From contig CM068825.1 of assembly GCA_028554795.2 (NCBI GenBank), forward strand, positions 95,597,451 to 95,661,450: a DNA stretch of 64,000 nucleotides, read 5' to 3'. This DNA comes from Sinohyriopsis cumingii (lineage: Eukaryota > Mollusca > Bivalvia > Unionida > Unionidae). Below, piece by piece: positions 27,301 to 43,000 of this stretch (within the stretch, counting starts at the first letter, position 1; the number at the start of each line of letters is the position of its first letter). The notes under the pieces are model-generated. The model saw only the letters and a list, made by a program, of their open reading frames with translations. It did not search any database and was not told the origin of the DNA. Position numbers and translations under genes: made by a program.

Positions 27301-30300
27301 GCAAACTGGATATAAAATGCACTGAAATTAATCTACTGTTACATAAACAAATTCTTTGTCCATATTGACAAACCATCTAAACAGTGCAGTTATATCACAA
27401 TCTGCTTATCTTGACATCTAGCATGACTACTGTATGTTGTAAGATATCTGCTTTTTTGTTGCTGACATTTCTGGTAACGGAGATCAACCAGACAAGGCAT
27501 TATTTTGTAAACTATCTTTCGTTGGGTTTTTGGCCGCTCGCTAGTAATTAATATATTTACAAAGACTGACATTTGAATGTGGATGGTAAGTAAAATTCCT
27601 CTTCTTTTCACTCAGTATTAAATCTTTCAGAACACTCACATTATCTGTAATAATCCCTGTCATCAGACCAGAACACCTGCATCTCTATCGTCCTTTGACC
27701 CTTTGTTAAACATCTGATGCATGCGTGGAAGGCAGCATCACGATGCTACCACAAATGTAAAAGAAATTTACTTACTGGTTTATTCAATAGGCAGGGAGAA
27801 ACAGTAAATAAATGGTCCAACCAACGGCCCATTCCTTTTTAAAAATATACCCAGATAAAATAGTTTGCTGTTATTTCAAAGGAAACAGATTACATTTGAA
27901 GCACCAATTGTTATGAAAACATACTCAGCAAATGGAAATAAAATCAGTCTCAATCATGCAATACAATTATTTGATGTTGCTGCCACAATAAGAAATGGGC
28001 ATTTGTTTGGTTCTCCAAAGCTGGCCTTTAGCAGTGACTTCAATAACACATGCACCCTTCAAAGAAAGCCGACTACAATCTTCAATAAAAACAAAGAACT
28101 TTTATTCAAAGGAAGTCAGTATCAAACTTAAATAAAAGTAATGGAATCTGATGGATTTTTGCATTTTCCAATGTGACTGGAACACACTAACAGAGCCGTG
28201 AAAGTTTCTTTTTTGTTGGGAAAAACTTTATGCTTACGAACACTACCAATGGCGGCTTAAAACACAAACCAACTTTTACCGACTTGGGACGTACTGAAAA
28301 GTAAATGTGCTTCTTCATTCCTTACTGGACTGTGTTATGTTTTTCCACTGGATTCAGACCAATATGACCTGTGACAAAATTATTGAATATTTTAAATGTG
28401 TGTGTGTGTGCATATTTTCAATGGAATCGCTTGTATTGTGGATTCAATATATATGATGAGATTCGCGGGTGAGTATACTGTGTTGATACTCTATTCGTGC
28501 TATACATTAGACATGTATATATAAACAGTATTCACATACATGTACCAATTCATGGTTATCTAAATAAAGTATTATATTTGCCATCTCTGTTTTCACTACA
28601 TGTCTTATTTGTCATTTAATATGCATCGATTTAAGATGTAACTGTGCCAATGAAGCACGTATTTTACTGCCCCATTTATTACCTACCCCCCCCCCAGCAA
28701 TTTTTCAGGGTACATGCACCATTTTCTTCAGCTAACTGACCTGGTTGCTTATAACATGGTTCGGTCTATAACACATTCAGGTTCTATGGCTCCCAACTAC
28801 TGTGTTATAGCAGGGTCACACTGTATAAGCATTTCAGTGAATACAATGCTTGTTATAAAGTTGATGTATGAACAATTGTACAATAACATATATTATAGTG
28901 ATAATATATTTGCATGTAAATTAATCTACAACCAGGTACTGTTAATAAACTGATTGAATGAACTGTGTTGTTTGGTCTCCAATGTTAAAAAGAAGCTGGC
29001 CTGAAGGTTATAAAACTATGAGTATACTTGAGATCAAGTTTTCATTTTCAGTCAATTGGACATGACATTACAAATGTCAGATTTTTGCGTTCAGCTGACC
29101 AATTAATTCAATCTGATTAAAATCAGATCTCCACTGTCTTATGTGAAGATCTGACAGTAACTCTTTAGGGATTATGTTCTGGTGACCCGTGAATTAACCA
29201 ATGGAAATGTAGCTTTCAGAAATTTTAAAGTGAAAATGTTTGGAACATGTTGGTTCTCTTCAGCCATACTGCTCAATCTTCCAAACATGAAGATATAAGA
29301 CTTCATCTAACTGGCTGACAAAATTAGTGATTATGGTAATAATATAGGTCACCATAATATGACACATATGCAGCAGCTATCAGATCTTCATCTAGAAAGC
29401 TGAACATCTGATTTTAATCAGACTGAAATGAATTTAAACTCAAACTCAGTCTTCCAAAGTTTTATGAATTCTAGACCAGACCTTTGAATAGGTATCCAAC
29501 GAGTCAACTGCTTGCCTGCTCGTTTTAATAGTTCCATACTCTACAAATACTAATCTAGTGTCACACCTATCAAAGCCTTGCAGGCTGGTTTTCTGGTTTG
29601 AAAACCATGGTTGTAATGGGTACTACTTTATACATGGACTTGATCATTAAAACTATAGTTATGCCGTTAGAACCTTGTCCATCCCCTTTATGTGGCAAAT
29701 TAAGATGCATTTTGTGTCTGTACAGAAAAAAGTTTAAAAAGATGGAATGAACAGCTTACAAGATCTACAATCCAGATCATAATAGAACCATTCTTTGATC
29801 CTGTTGCCAGCTTCATACCATCTGGAGAAAAACGACAGAACCAGACTTCATCACAGTGGTTGCTCAGAAGTTGGGTTGTAACTGATGGAAATTCTTCTCT
29901 GAAATAATACCAATAAAAAAAACATTTAGCTTATCTTAAAAACAAATGTCCCTCAAGGGAACTGATGCTTTACTAGCTGAATTGAAATTCCAGAAAATCA
30001 TGAAAAGTATATTTCTCCGCTCATTTTATTATTTTTAACTGCAAGTATTGAAACCATCTCAGACATTCTTAAGAAACTCACAGTGAAATACAAAAATTCA
30101 AGCAACAACCTTTGACTTTAAACCCAAGAGAAGTCAGGTCTGGTTTTCAAACCAATTCTCAAAAGTGCAGATAAGTATGGTGCTTAGAGCTGCAAAAATT
30201 TTATTCAGAAAAATAAAATATTGCATGAAGTGTTTGAACTAAAAGACCAATGTCAATGCCACCATTTATGCAAGAGTGACAAAATAGATTGAGATCACCA

Positions 30301-33300
30301 CTATGGTGGCATCATCAAGGTCAGATTAGCACCATTTTCATTCAGAAACAGCTGCGTCATGTTTTAGTGAAAACTACATGGCAGTGCCACCATTGCAAGA
30401 AAAGTAGTGATAATAAGATTTGTTCTGATGGCCACTATGGTGCCATGCCGGAGGTCAGAGCAACTATATATTACTATATTACTAAAAGTGTTTGAATGAA
30501 AACATTCAGGAGAAGTAACCATATAATGAATTTCATGATGGCTGTCAAGGCAGTCATTTCAGAGGTTAGATCAGCATTTTTTAAGCTAGGAACAACTACA
30601 TACTGCAATAAAGTAAAGCCTTTTCTTGTATTTTTTATTGTCAGTATGGCCTTCTGTTTTGAAGGAAGTAGATGTTACATAATCTTTCAAATAACAGATC
30701 ACAATGGCTTCTTTTAATGCAGGACCAATTACATAGTGATAAGAGTTTTTCTAACACAACCATCAATTTAAGAAGAGTAGTGTTAAGTTGTTAAGACAGT
30801 CACCATAGCCATCATGTTGAAGATCTGATCAGCACATTTTTCTGTAAGATCAACAAAACATTACAAGTCTTTCCATAAAACCCATGTCTATATCAAGCTA
30901 CTGAAGATGGCAACCAAGGTGGTCATATTGGAGGTCTGATCTGCACCATTGTAATATAGAACCAATGTATCATGTGATATTCATGTCTCTATGACAAAGA
31001 TTTTCAAGCTGGCCAACATCAAGGTCTGATTGGCAGCATTTTCATTCAGGATCTAAATTAAGTATTTCTGAATTAAAATTGTTCAAATTTAATGCTAAAT
31101 TATATTTCTGGACATTTCTTTCATCAAAAACTGAGTTGTTCCTTTTTTGATCAATTTGACCTAAAAATTAAATTACCATAGTGGCTCACAGTCCAACTCT
31201 GAAAATGACATGATAAATGAGGAAATTATAAATCAAAAAAAAATTTTCTTTAAAAAGACAGAATTTATCTTAAATATTACATCTACATTTCCAAATTTAG
31301 TGGCCACTATTGCAAACATGACTTTGCTTAACCAAGTAACAGTTGCTTCCTCATTGGACTTTACCATTTAACGCTGTAGTCACTGTGCAATATGGCAGGC
31401 ATAGCGAGCATTTTCACCTTAATCAAGAATGAACAGTCTGTATTGATGTTATATGCTTAAGTTATTTTTATATTAAAATGAACTTCATATTTTCTATGGC
31501 ATAATGTCTGGAGCAACTGACTCTCCGAAAAACCTGCAGGACATTTGTTAATGCACATGACCATCAGACTTTATTCTTCATAAATATCAAGTGCAATGGC
31601 AGTTTTCACAAATCTGGAACTTCTGATCAGAATAAGTTTCAACCCATGCCTTAATGTGGGATCTACATCTATATACAGGATGCAAAATATATTTTTTTTA
31701 TCTACTCATAAAACATACCACTAATAATAACACTCCCTTAATCACTGTACATTCAGATTACAGTGGAAGGACAGATGTATGTACAGACACACAGAGATAG
31801 ATGGACAGGGCCATCAAGATACATACACCATGATTTCCAATTTAATGTGGAAGAAGAACTGTTTGTCTTACAACAATGAAACTGGGAATCCAAAAAGCTA
31901 ACTATTACATATTAAAGCGCCTCTTCTGAGCTACTGAATTTAACCATGGCTAAATCATTCCCTTCCAGAATTTGAAATAAAGCTGACCCTGAAATGGGTC
32001 TATTAAAGACTTTATGGAACAGCATGAAGAATGAAATGAAACTCCTTTGCACTGATTTTCACTGCAAGCCCCAAAACAGTCCAAGTGTAACCCACACCGA
32101 ACCCCACACTGGGGCTGCTGTCAGAATTTGAAACCTCAGTCATTACTAGTATTTGTGAAACATAATACTGTACTGAACATGATCAACCTCCCTTGACTAG
32201 TAAAGCTGGAGCTGATGTTACAAAGAAGTGACCATAGTATCTATGAAAAGGACTTTAAAAAAAAAAAATGTTTCTCAGAGAATATTCATGTTTGGAACTT
32301 AACTTCCATCACCTTCTAGTAGAGCTCCCATAGAAAGACACAACAAATCAGACTTTTCCTTCTGCATACTAAGAAAAAAGAAACAATTAGATGAAACTAG
32401 AGTGACACATCGGCAAGGATGCTCACATTTGTGGAAAAGTGTAGGGGGCTAATCCATAATGTAACTGGACATGTGTTTCGGAAGGAAGATAGTAACAATT
32501 AAAATTTCCCTTCTCCACTGAATACATTAACCAAGCACATTCAAATTAGATGAATAGGTACGAGAAGGAAATGCATGAGCATCCAACAAGATCCTAAACT
32601 GCTGGGTAAGACCATCATTCTTAGAAAAGATGCAATCACTATTAAAGTATGTACACTTTTCCCTTGATAACTCATGCACAATGGGGTACACTTTTCCCTT
32701 GATAACTCATGCACAATGAGGTACACTTTTCCCTTGATAACTCATGCACAATGGGGTACACTTTTCCCATGACAACTCATGCACAATGGGGTACACTACT
32801 TTTCCCTTGATAACTCATGCACAATGGGGTCCCAAAACAGTCCACAGTGTAAGTGAGGGTTTGTGTTACTGATGGACCTTTAAATGATTAAGAGATGGTC
32901 ATCAACAGTGGGAAAAGGTGGGGTTAAGTGGTTGGATACTCATCTAATAATTGCATTGGAGTAATTGTCAATAAATAGCTTTTTCTTATAAAGTCCTTTG
33001 CTTTACTGTATAAACTACCTTTATTTTCAATATATACAATCTCTGAAAGCTCAGTTAAAGCATTATTCCTGATGGTTTTAATGCACATCACATGTACACC
33101 AGCAAAAACAATGTGTATTATGTCACTGATTTTTGGCATGTAAATATTTATACATTCAATGATTGAAAATAAAACAAGGTTCTTTTTTTCTTTCTTCAAA
33201 AATGATATTTATTTATAAGAAACAAAACACTGAAAAACATTTTTGTATTGTCATATTAGTAAAATACTGATGCAGTGATTTCAATGCAAGTTAAAGTGAC

Positions 33301-33941
33301 ATTTCTGATCCTCTTTGAGCAAACATGAGTGTAAATTTAGGAAATTTTAATTCACTGTAGATTTTGGAACTCACTTCTGCATAATGAACCCTATATATAA
33401 AACAGCTATTCATGCACTTAGTACAATTTTTTGCTTAATTCCGTTGCTGTTGTTGATCACACTAAAGTATGATACTCAAGGTAGAAATAGTTAACTAAAA
33501 TGAGTTAACATAACTATGAACACTAGCTCTTTTGTGGGTAAGATTTGCATGCATTTTAAAATGCCCTTTTAGCTGATTTGCTACAAAAGATTAATGAACA
33601 CAATACAATCAAGGCAAACTTATAACTGACTGTAACAATGCAACCAAAACTTCCAATAGTCAGAAATCAAAACAGTCTGTACTTAATTAGGTTCTCACAG
33701 AAATGCTCATAGGCATCACTGGCCACTACAACCTGGCCAATAAAATTGTTCCAAGGCTGCACCAGTTGTGCATCACAAAGGTATTGAGAATATTATATTA
33801 TAGCTTGTTAACTGTAATATTCTATGGATTTAAATGACAGTAACATGGGGAAAAACATGTGTACAACCTTTAAATATTTATTGTGATGTTACATCTGTAG
33901 TACATTGTGATTGCTGGATTAATGCCAACTTTCTTTTTTGC

Positions 33942-34036
<95 letters not shown>

Positions 34037-37000
34037 ATAATCATAATGTATAATTATAAATGAAATATTTATGGCACAAAAAATTAATAATTATTTCCAA
34101 TTCAGGGCGCCACACAACTCTCTGACCTTAAAGTGGATATGCACAAATCATATGACAGTCACAAAAGCACCAATGAATTCCAGCAGTCATTGGCCGATGT
34201 TTTAGTTGATGAGATGGCTACCAAGGTCAAGGAATCTCATGTTTACATTATCATGCTTGATGAGAGCACAGATGTTTCAGTACATCAGAATTTAATTGTT
34301 TATGTTGCATACTTAACTAGTCTCGTTGGCAGTGTTGAACCAGTTACACAATTTCTAGGTATTTGTCAGCTTCAAACTGCAAACACATAATCAGTATATT
34401 CAGAGTTGTTAGGTTTAATTAAGTCATTTGGTTTAAGTCTGGACAATCTGATTGGTGTATCAACTGATGGTGATGCAGTCATGTTGGGTTGCAAGAGTAG
34501 TGTTGTTATCAGATTGAAGGAGGCTACAAAAGGTTTGCTTGCAATTCACTGCATTGCACATAGGTTAGCTCTTGGTACAGGTGCTGCAGCTGACAAGCTT
34601 AGATACATGGTCAAGTTTCAAGATATAGTGAATAATAGGTACAAGTATTTTGCATATTCCCCCCCCCCCCCCCCGTAATATGTGTAGGCTTGAGGCTATT
34701 CAGTGTTGGTGGCTTCTCACACTTGTTTGCATCAGGTATTCCACACAAGGTGGCTGAGTTTTGAAGGTAGTGTGCAGGCAGTTGTTGATAATTTTCCAGC
34801 CCTAGTTAGTGTCTTCTTGGAACACAAATCTGCAAAGGCTCTTGCACTGTATAAACCCAATGATTGTTTCAAATTTGTTTATACAGCACACTATATGGCT
34901 GACATTCTGAGGCCTTTGGCAGTTCTGTGTCAAGTTTATCAGCGACCTGATATTCACTTTACAGAGGTTAATCCCCTTCTCCACTCCTGAGGTTTTTGAA
35001 AGTCTGAGGTCCGAGGCTGGGAGTAATATTTCTAGGTTTCTTTGAGATTCCAGCAGAACCAAATTTAAATTCATTAGGTTTGTGTACTTTTGAGTACAAA
35101 AGGCCATACAATTAGTGATGGTGCTAAGCAATGGTCAGAGGCTGCATGGTCTTGTGCCAAATTTGAAGATACTGTTATAGACAATCTAAAGGCAAGGTTC
35201 ACTGGGGGGGGGGGGGGGTTCGAGAGTTTTAAGTGCTCTAACCAAGTTGTTTGATCCCTATTTGTATGGCTCACAGACTAACAGTTCCATTCTTTCTGAG
35301 GTTTCAGGTATTGTTTCAGATTACTTGTCTACTTGTGGGTTAGGTAATCAGTCAGAGGTTAGTCAGAAGTTGGCTGGCTTTGTGGCTTATGCTAGGGTTC
35401 AAGTTCTCAGGAATGGTAAAGTGTATAGGTGTAAAGGACTTGATTCAGTTGGCAGTGAGATCCAGAGCAATATATCCTTGCACATCTGTGGCTGCTGAGA
35501 GACTACTGGTGTCACCTGTCAGCACTGTAGACTGTGAATGTGGATTCAGAAAGATAAACATCATAAAAAAAAGACATCAGAAATAAACTCGGCATCTCAA
35601 CTCTAGAGAATTTAATGAGAACAGCATGTACTGATGCGAAGAATTAGACTTCAAAACTGCATTCAACAAGTGGGCAGCCCTAAAATCACGACGGATCATC
35701 ATGAGACATTCTATTACATTTTAATAGTGCAAAACAGTAATGTAATGATTTATTTTGTAATATTACAGCTGTATTGCTTGTTGTTAATTAAGTAATAACT
35801 ATCCCATTTTTTGCAATTTTCATTGCCTATTACATTAATAGACATGGAAAAATATTCACTACTTATTCTGGTGACATTTTTTGAAAACTGGCGACAAAAT
35901 ATTGAGGTTAGCGATTTTTTGGGCAACAACTTTTTTAAAAGCCAGGACCATCCCTTGATACTTATTATTTTTGAATACATGAATGAGTATGACATTTATG
36001 ATAATTACAGCGAAATTTAATTAAAAGATAAAAACTGAATATGAACTTCACTTGACAAGACTTATTTAACTGGCAATTCATAAAGCACTGCCACCACTGG
36101 GCAATGCTATTTTAACTGATCAGTATTTTTGTAATATAGTTATTTACAGTGTATTAAGTAAAACCCGTTGACAAAGTGTAATAAATCCAACAAGTTCAAG
36201 GCTCATCAAGAGACACACAAATTGCACCTTGCATGTACAAAATGATTTGAGTTATTGCCCTTTGTCTACATGAGATAAAAAGATGAATTTTCATCTTTTT
36301 AGTAAGGTTGGATTCAGGAGGTAGGAGGCTTATATACTAACATTAAGATAATAATGGAACGTATTTGATGGAGAAATGTGACCTCCGCTACCACCCTCTT
36401 CTCACTCTGGGATGGACAGCATCCAGGGATATGACCACCTTCCCACAGTGAAGTTCGAGTTCAGGTTAAAAAGAAGATAGTAATAGATAGACACATAGAT
36501 GACTGATGGACAGACAAGACTAATCACACAATAATGAAGAGCAGATATAAATGCATGTTTCCATTCAAAGATAGTATTCAGTGCATTTAATACACTATCA
36601 ATTTGAATTCCTTAAGTCAATAATATTCATCTTAAAACACTTCCTAACATCAAGAATATTTTAGGAAGTCGTGACTCATACTATCAATATATTACAAACA
36701 TGTAAAGCCACATCATGACACTACAAATGGTATGTATACAATGTCTGCAATGTCGAATTGTAAATCTAATCATATGTACAGTGTATTAAAAAAATATTTT
36801 TTCCAAAAAATACTAACAAAATATGACTTTTTAAAATAAAAACTTGTTAATTTTATGATACTAATGCTAAATTTCCATGCATGTAAAAATAAACTTTGGA
36901 TTCTGATTATGATTTTCTTCACATTCAACAAGTAGGGGCAAATTCTTTTGGTGTGTTCTCATTATGGCCTAAGCTTGTGTCTGAAAGGATATGCACAAAT

Positions 37001-40000
37001 GCTGCCACCAGAATTTTCTTATGAGAGGAATGTCATCTGATCACATTAATACTAGGGATATTAGATTGCTATCTCCTGAATCCAGCCCTACTAAAAAGAT
37101 GAAAATGGGTCTTTTCTGTCCATCTCATGTAGACAAGGGCAATAGCTCTTGTCCATTACTTCTCCTTAATACCAGAAGTAATGCTAGGTTTTAAGCTTAA
37201 CTTCCATACAATGCTATGGGACACCTCCTGTGAATCCAAAGCCTAATTTATCTTAAATTAAACTATCCACACAGGATTTTGCATTGATATTGATTAATAT
37301 CTATTCATTTTCAGGTTGTAAATATTATTTTTTCGAAATTTGCAAGTATCTTGTAAAATTATATACTGCCTTTGACTTAGGCAATTTTGTGACCACATGG
37401 TACAACATGCTATCATTGATACATGTTGCTATTCACGGTTTGCACACCACTCCCCCAGTAAGTAACAGGTGCTGTTTTAGTGACTTCTTAACATGTAGCA
37501 TTGTTAATTTATACATTACTGTGTTTTATCTTGTCATTTCAGTAAAACCCGTTGACAAAGTATAATAAATCCAACAAGCTCAAGGCTCATCAAGAGACAC
37601 AAGCTGCACCTTGCGTGTACAAAATGACTTGAGCTATTGCCCTTTGCCTACATGAGATAAAAAAGATGAATTTTCATCTTTTTAGTAAGGTTGGATTCAG
37701 GAGGTAGGAGGCTTATATACTAATATAAAATAATAATGGAATATATCTGATGGAGAAATGTGACCTCTGCTAACACCCTCCTCTCACTCTGGGATGGACA
37801 GCGTCCAGGATCCAAAAAATCATCATTGTCATCTGCTCATCCTCATAAAACATCATACTAAATAGGATCACAGTAAAGTTTGAGTTTAGGTTACAAAGAA
37901 GATAGTAACAGATAGACACACAGATGCCTGATGGACAGACAAGACTAATCACACAATAATGAAGAGCAGATATAAATGCATGCATTCCATTCAAAGATAG
38001 TGTTCAGTGCATTTAATACACTATCAGTTTGAATTCCTTAAGTCAATAATTTTCATCTTAAAACACTTCCTAACATCAATAATATTTTATGAAGTCGTGA
38101 CTCATACTATCAATATATTACAAACATGTAAAGCCACATCATCACATTATAAATGGTATGTATACAATGTCTTCAGTGTTGAATTGTAAATCAAATCACG
38201 GTGAATGAACAGTATGTTAGATAATGAACAGAATTTTTGGGTTGTTTTCCTTTGTACTAAATTTATGACACACAAAAAAAAATCATTTCAATGTTTTTCC
38301 CATCAAAGCTTGCATTCATTAGCTAATTTAAAATTAGCACACCTGTAATATTTTCAACTTATCATATAATTGAAAAATGTGCAGCATTGCAGGAAGGCTA
38401 ACTCCTATCTGTACCTGCTGCAAAGATGGTCAATTAGAAGAGACACAGCATCCAAGTTGTTGTCAAACCTAACGTTGTGTAGAGGACATTTGTCTTTCTG
38501 CAGTTCCACTGCTTGTTCCAGTAAGGTGAGCAATCTTCTTGGTGGTAGCATCACAGAAGGAGGTAGAAAGGCTAAAATAAACATGGATGAACACAGTAAA
38601 CAAACACATAATTTAAAATGTATGTAGAACTTAAGTCAATATATGTGACTTGTGCAGGATTATTTTGATTTAGGATTAGTATTTAGACATGATGGAAATA
38701 TATCAACTCAATTTTTTTATATCAACAAGTAGTAATTATTCTGGAAAGGCTGAACAAGAGCAGCCACCACCTGTATTTTGTTTCCTGACTGGATTCAACA
38801 AACCCTACATGGATGGGAATCGAAAGTAAATGGGACCATGCATTGTTGAACTGAAATTCACAACAGCACTTCAACATCAAAATATAATTGGACAACAGGA
38901 TATGATTAAGTTATGAACCTATCAAAATGACTATCTACAAGATTATGTGCAAGAAATGGCCACGTTCCTAATCAATGCATTCTTTAAATTTATAAGCTCA
39001 CAGAAGATCGCAGCAAACTGGATATACCGTAACAAAGTCGTTTCAAGTGCAAGTAGATTAATAACTGAACAAATAGATGAAATATCAATGGGCAAGTCTA
39101 CTTACTCTGCAACTTCTCAATTAGTTTTTGTCTGGATTCTGACCCCTTACCCTCCCAGTTAGACATTTCCTGAAGATCTTTTGGATTACTGCACATCATA
39201 TACCTAGAAAGAGAAAGCAAAAATGCTACTATTTCTTCTTTAATTTCCAATAGAACCATATATTGATTACATTAAATATTACTATATAACTGCAGTTTTA
39301 TTTGTAATAAACCATTTGTTTCTTATTCCGGGGATCTTTTGATCCATTTACTACTGTACATAATTACAGGCCATATTCTCACAAGTGACAATTACCTACA
39401 AAATACTACTCACTCCATATGTGACTGGCTTTTAAAACTTTGTTAAATGAAAAAGCCTGATTGCTACCACTCCAGTGGAAAAGCAAGGTGTTTATGAATA
39501 TATTAAGCATCTTGTATTTGTTAAGACCATCTTGGCAGACACAAAACATAGCAATAACTTTGACATCCATGTGTCCACACCCGAGATTAAACCCATTATT
39601 AAAGTTCTTTACTTTCATGTAATGGTTGGGCTAGACAAATTTGGGTTCCATTGATCTGCTGTTAGTTAATAAAAAAATTATTTTATGGCTACATATGGAA
39701 CAGATCAAACTTTTTGCCCCTCACTGCTATAAACACCTAGTGGCAAATAGTTTGATCTGTTCTATGCATAGCCATGAAATAACCGTATACTGTTATCTGA
39801 TGTACACTCGTTAATCCGGACTCTGTTTGTTTATCCAGAAACATCTCTATCCAGACATAATTCAACAGGAACGGAATTCCTAAACATTAATTTGTTCTGT
39901 TAATCAAGAAATCCACATTCCAGATCCAGAAATCAAAATTGAGGACTAAAGTGTAAAATTACTTTAAAACTTGCATCGATAATCTGGAAATAGTGTCCAA

Positions 40001-43000
40001 AAATAAGAAAATTAAAAAAACTGTATATGAAAATACGGTCGGCCAGATAATACAGATTCACCTGCACAAATCTGGAGGTGTATCAATGTATGTTGTTGTT
40101 CCTGGAGGGTTTAACGCCATTTTTCTGCACAAGATAGGCTATACATGAGGGCCAGTATAATTGGTGGAGGAAGAACCTGGGAAAACCCCCAGAAGAACCA
40201 CCGACCCACAATAAGCTACTGGCAGGCTTTCTCACGTACCAACGTTAGCCGAGCCTGAGACTCGAACTCACGCAGACAGAGGTGAGATGGCAGTGATCTG
40301 GTGAGCGCTTTAGACCACTCGGGGCCCCTGTGTGTCAATGTATCAATCTCTGATTGGTCAAATTCTAGTGGTATGTTAAAGTTATCAATTGATCACGTGA
40401 TCATGTGTGGAAAAACTAAGTAGCGTGACCATATTGTAACCAGCAATTGTATAAACAATGTCTGTTTTAGCTAGTCGCTGACAGGGGTGTTAGTAATTAA
40501 ATAAACACACTGGGATCAAATCGCCCACACTTTTGACATAACATATAGTAAATAAATTAAGTGTGTCATTAAGCCTCTTTGTTCTTTACCAATTATCACA
40601 GTTTATTGATTACTGTACAAATACAGTTGCTTGATTTAAGCTGTGGACAGTACAGGGCTTCATGTCCAAATAAAATGGGGATGTCAATTATCTGCTCATT
40701 AGTAGCTATAACAACTGTAAAATACGACTTATAAAAATGACTGCATTTTATTAGCATAGCAACATTAATTTCATATTTTGAGTAGACATCAGCAATATTC
40801 ACCAGAGATGATGTAAAACACAATAGTGAAGACCTGAGAATCTATGGCCCTTATCAATAATCACTGCAGATAGATCCACCAAAGAATCCAGGCAAACAAA
40901 GGTTACAGATTGAAATTGACATAATAAATGTATGTACAGTACATAGTGTGATGTGTTCGTTGTGTAAATTGTCTAAACTTATATTTACTGTGCATGTATG
41001 TACAAGTGCATGTATTAATAATGTGAAATAAACATGTCAATAGATGTATTCATTAATTTATTTCAACCATTATTGAATACACAGTGCATTTACAGCTAGC
41101 ATATACATGTATATGTATACGATGTGATGACATTGTAAAATAAAAATGTGTATGATTCAATTATCTGGAAAACTCGTTAATCCAGACATATTCACTGGGA
41201 ACGAATGTGTCCAGATTAACAAGGCTCCACTGTAAATGAATTTGTTTAGAACACCTTGTCTCCCATGAAATTATGAACCCTTCATGTATGTAACTTTCAG
41301 ACACTTGAAAATAAAAAACAATATTAAGACAAATCTTCACTTCAGTGATTCTTCTCTACTGCTGTACCAAGAAAAGTGATACCCACATCTGCTGATGCAC
41401 ACAAAACAATAAAAGTACATATTTTTGCCACAAATGCCAAGTCAACTGTAAATAAAAACAAGTGTTCTTCAGAATGCAAAGTCTCACATGTGAAAGTCAT
41501 TATCCTGATACAGAAAACAGATTTATAATCCTGGTATATCAGGGTACAAACTTTAGGCATATAATAATATTTTATCAGCTTTTCAGATGAATACAATAAT
41601 TTAAAATAAATAAAAAATTAATTTTTTACAAGTGACCTTAATGATGCTGGTGATGCTGGCCCAACTGAAACCTTTCACTATGAGTGTCATGAAAGGTTTC
41701 TTCGATAACCATCATAATGTTAGTTTTCTCCTGGAACCTCTACTGCTTGTACCCCTATTTAGGTCTGACTAAACAAATGCAAAATGTTGCTAAAACAGAA
41801 TATGAATGATTCAATTCTTTTCAGTATTTAAAATATACAAACCAACTTTCATTTATCTCAATGCTATGATTGACATATCCATTACTACTCACACTGACAG
41901 GCTTTCATAATGTTAATCCTGTTCCATTCAAAAGGATCTCAGCATACCTCCTAATGATCACGACTAGCCTCAACTGCATTTATGTTGGATGACTCTATAT
42001 ATGATAATGGGTGCTTGCTATAGAAATGACCCAATTTAATATACAGCCACACAAAGGTATGCACCAGAACTGACTGAACAGTATAAAACCACTCCTGCAT
42101 TCACCCATCTCAAAATAAAAGTGCATGAGGAATCTCACTCCAGCATTCAAAAACTGATTCACTCATCTCAAAAACAAAGTGCATGAGGAATCTCTATCTT
42201 TAACAGCAGTCTGAGAAACCAGGATCAGAAGGCACAGAATTAACACTGGAAATGGCTATGCAAGTCTTGGCATCGAGATATGGAATGCTAGTTTGCAATT
42301 CAAATTCAAAAGAACCCAATAAATTTTCATCTAACTTAAATAAATATTGTGATTTTTATCTAGTCAGATCTACAGGGTGCAAAGAGTGCAGAATCCAGTA
42401 AAAATTAGAGCTGCAGATCCATTACGTCCCAAGCTAAGAAAGACGTTTTCCTTATCTTTCAGTTTTTCAAAGTTTTTTCAAAAGCAACAAGAAGTGCCAA
42501 GGAGTCATCTGCTTGCTGAGATGGAAGTCAGACAAATGTAGCCTCCCAGTATAACCAAGGAATGGCACCAAATCCTGACAATCAACAGTTACTACTTGCA
42601 AGGCTGTGAACTCATCCAGGGATGTAACTGTGGAGTAGGGCTTGAAAAGGTGTATCTGTACCTCTCTCTCTACAACTTTTAAGTGACAATTTCCATAAAC
42701 ATCAACCTCAGCTTATGTAACAGCACAAGAGAGGGATAGAGACTCCAATTTTGACCTACGTGGGAGAAATGGGGGTGGAGTAATAGTAAATTTTGCTGGT
42801 CATGCACAAGGGTTATAATCTCCAATGTCCACCATAAATATTCATCTAATGGATATTAATATTTATGGATATTAGATCTGAAGAAGTCAGTTAAAGTTAA
42901 TGAACTGACAAGAGACTTTTAGTTTTGTAAATTAAGGTTACATGCAATACTCACAACTGCATGTATCAGTGAAGCTGGAGTTGCTTCCCTTTTAAGGCAA

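Larger units (their letters stand above)
29899..38414. other. WDR26 intron, 8.5 kb, dense in repeats
   Basis: It holds degenerate dispersed repeat units around 30,250-31,050, a 35-bp minisatellite (32651-32830), an AT microsatellite (33944-34033), a decayed hAT-like transposase (34100-35640), and two direct copies of a 0.65-kb repeat (36158 and 37542). No host gene besides WDR26 is supported. Confidence 0.6.

Noticed and set aside
32651-32830. 35-bp repeats as a CRISPR array
   Set aside because: Head-to-tail minisatellite without spacers.
34133-35586. hAT-like frames as a domesticated host gene
   Set aside because: Several frame changes and stops, and no intact long ORF or splice pattern that would restore it.
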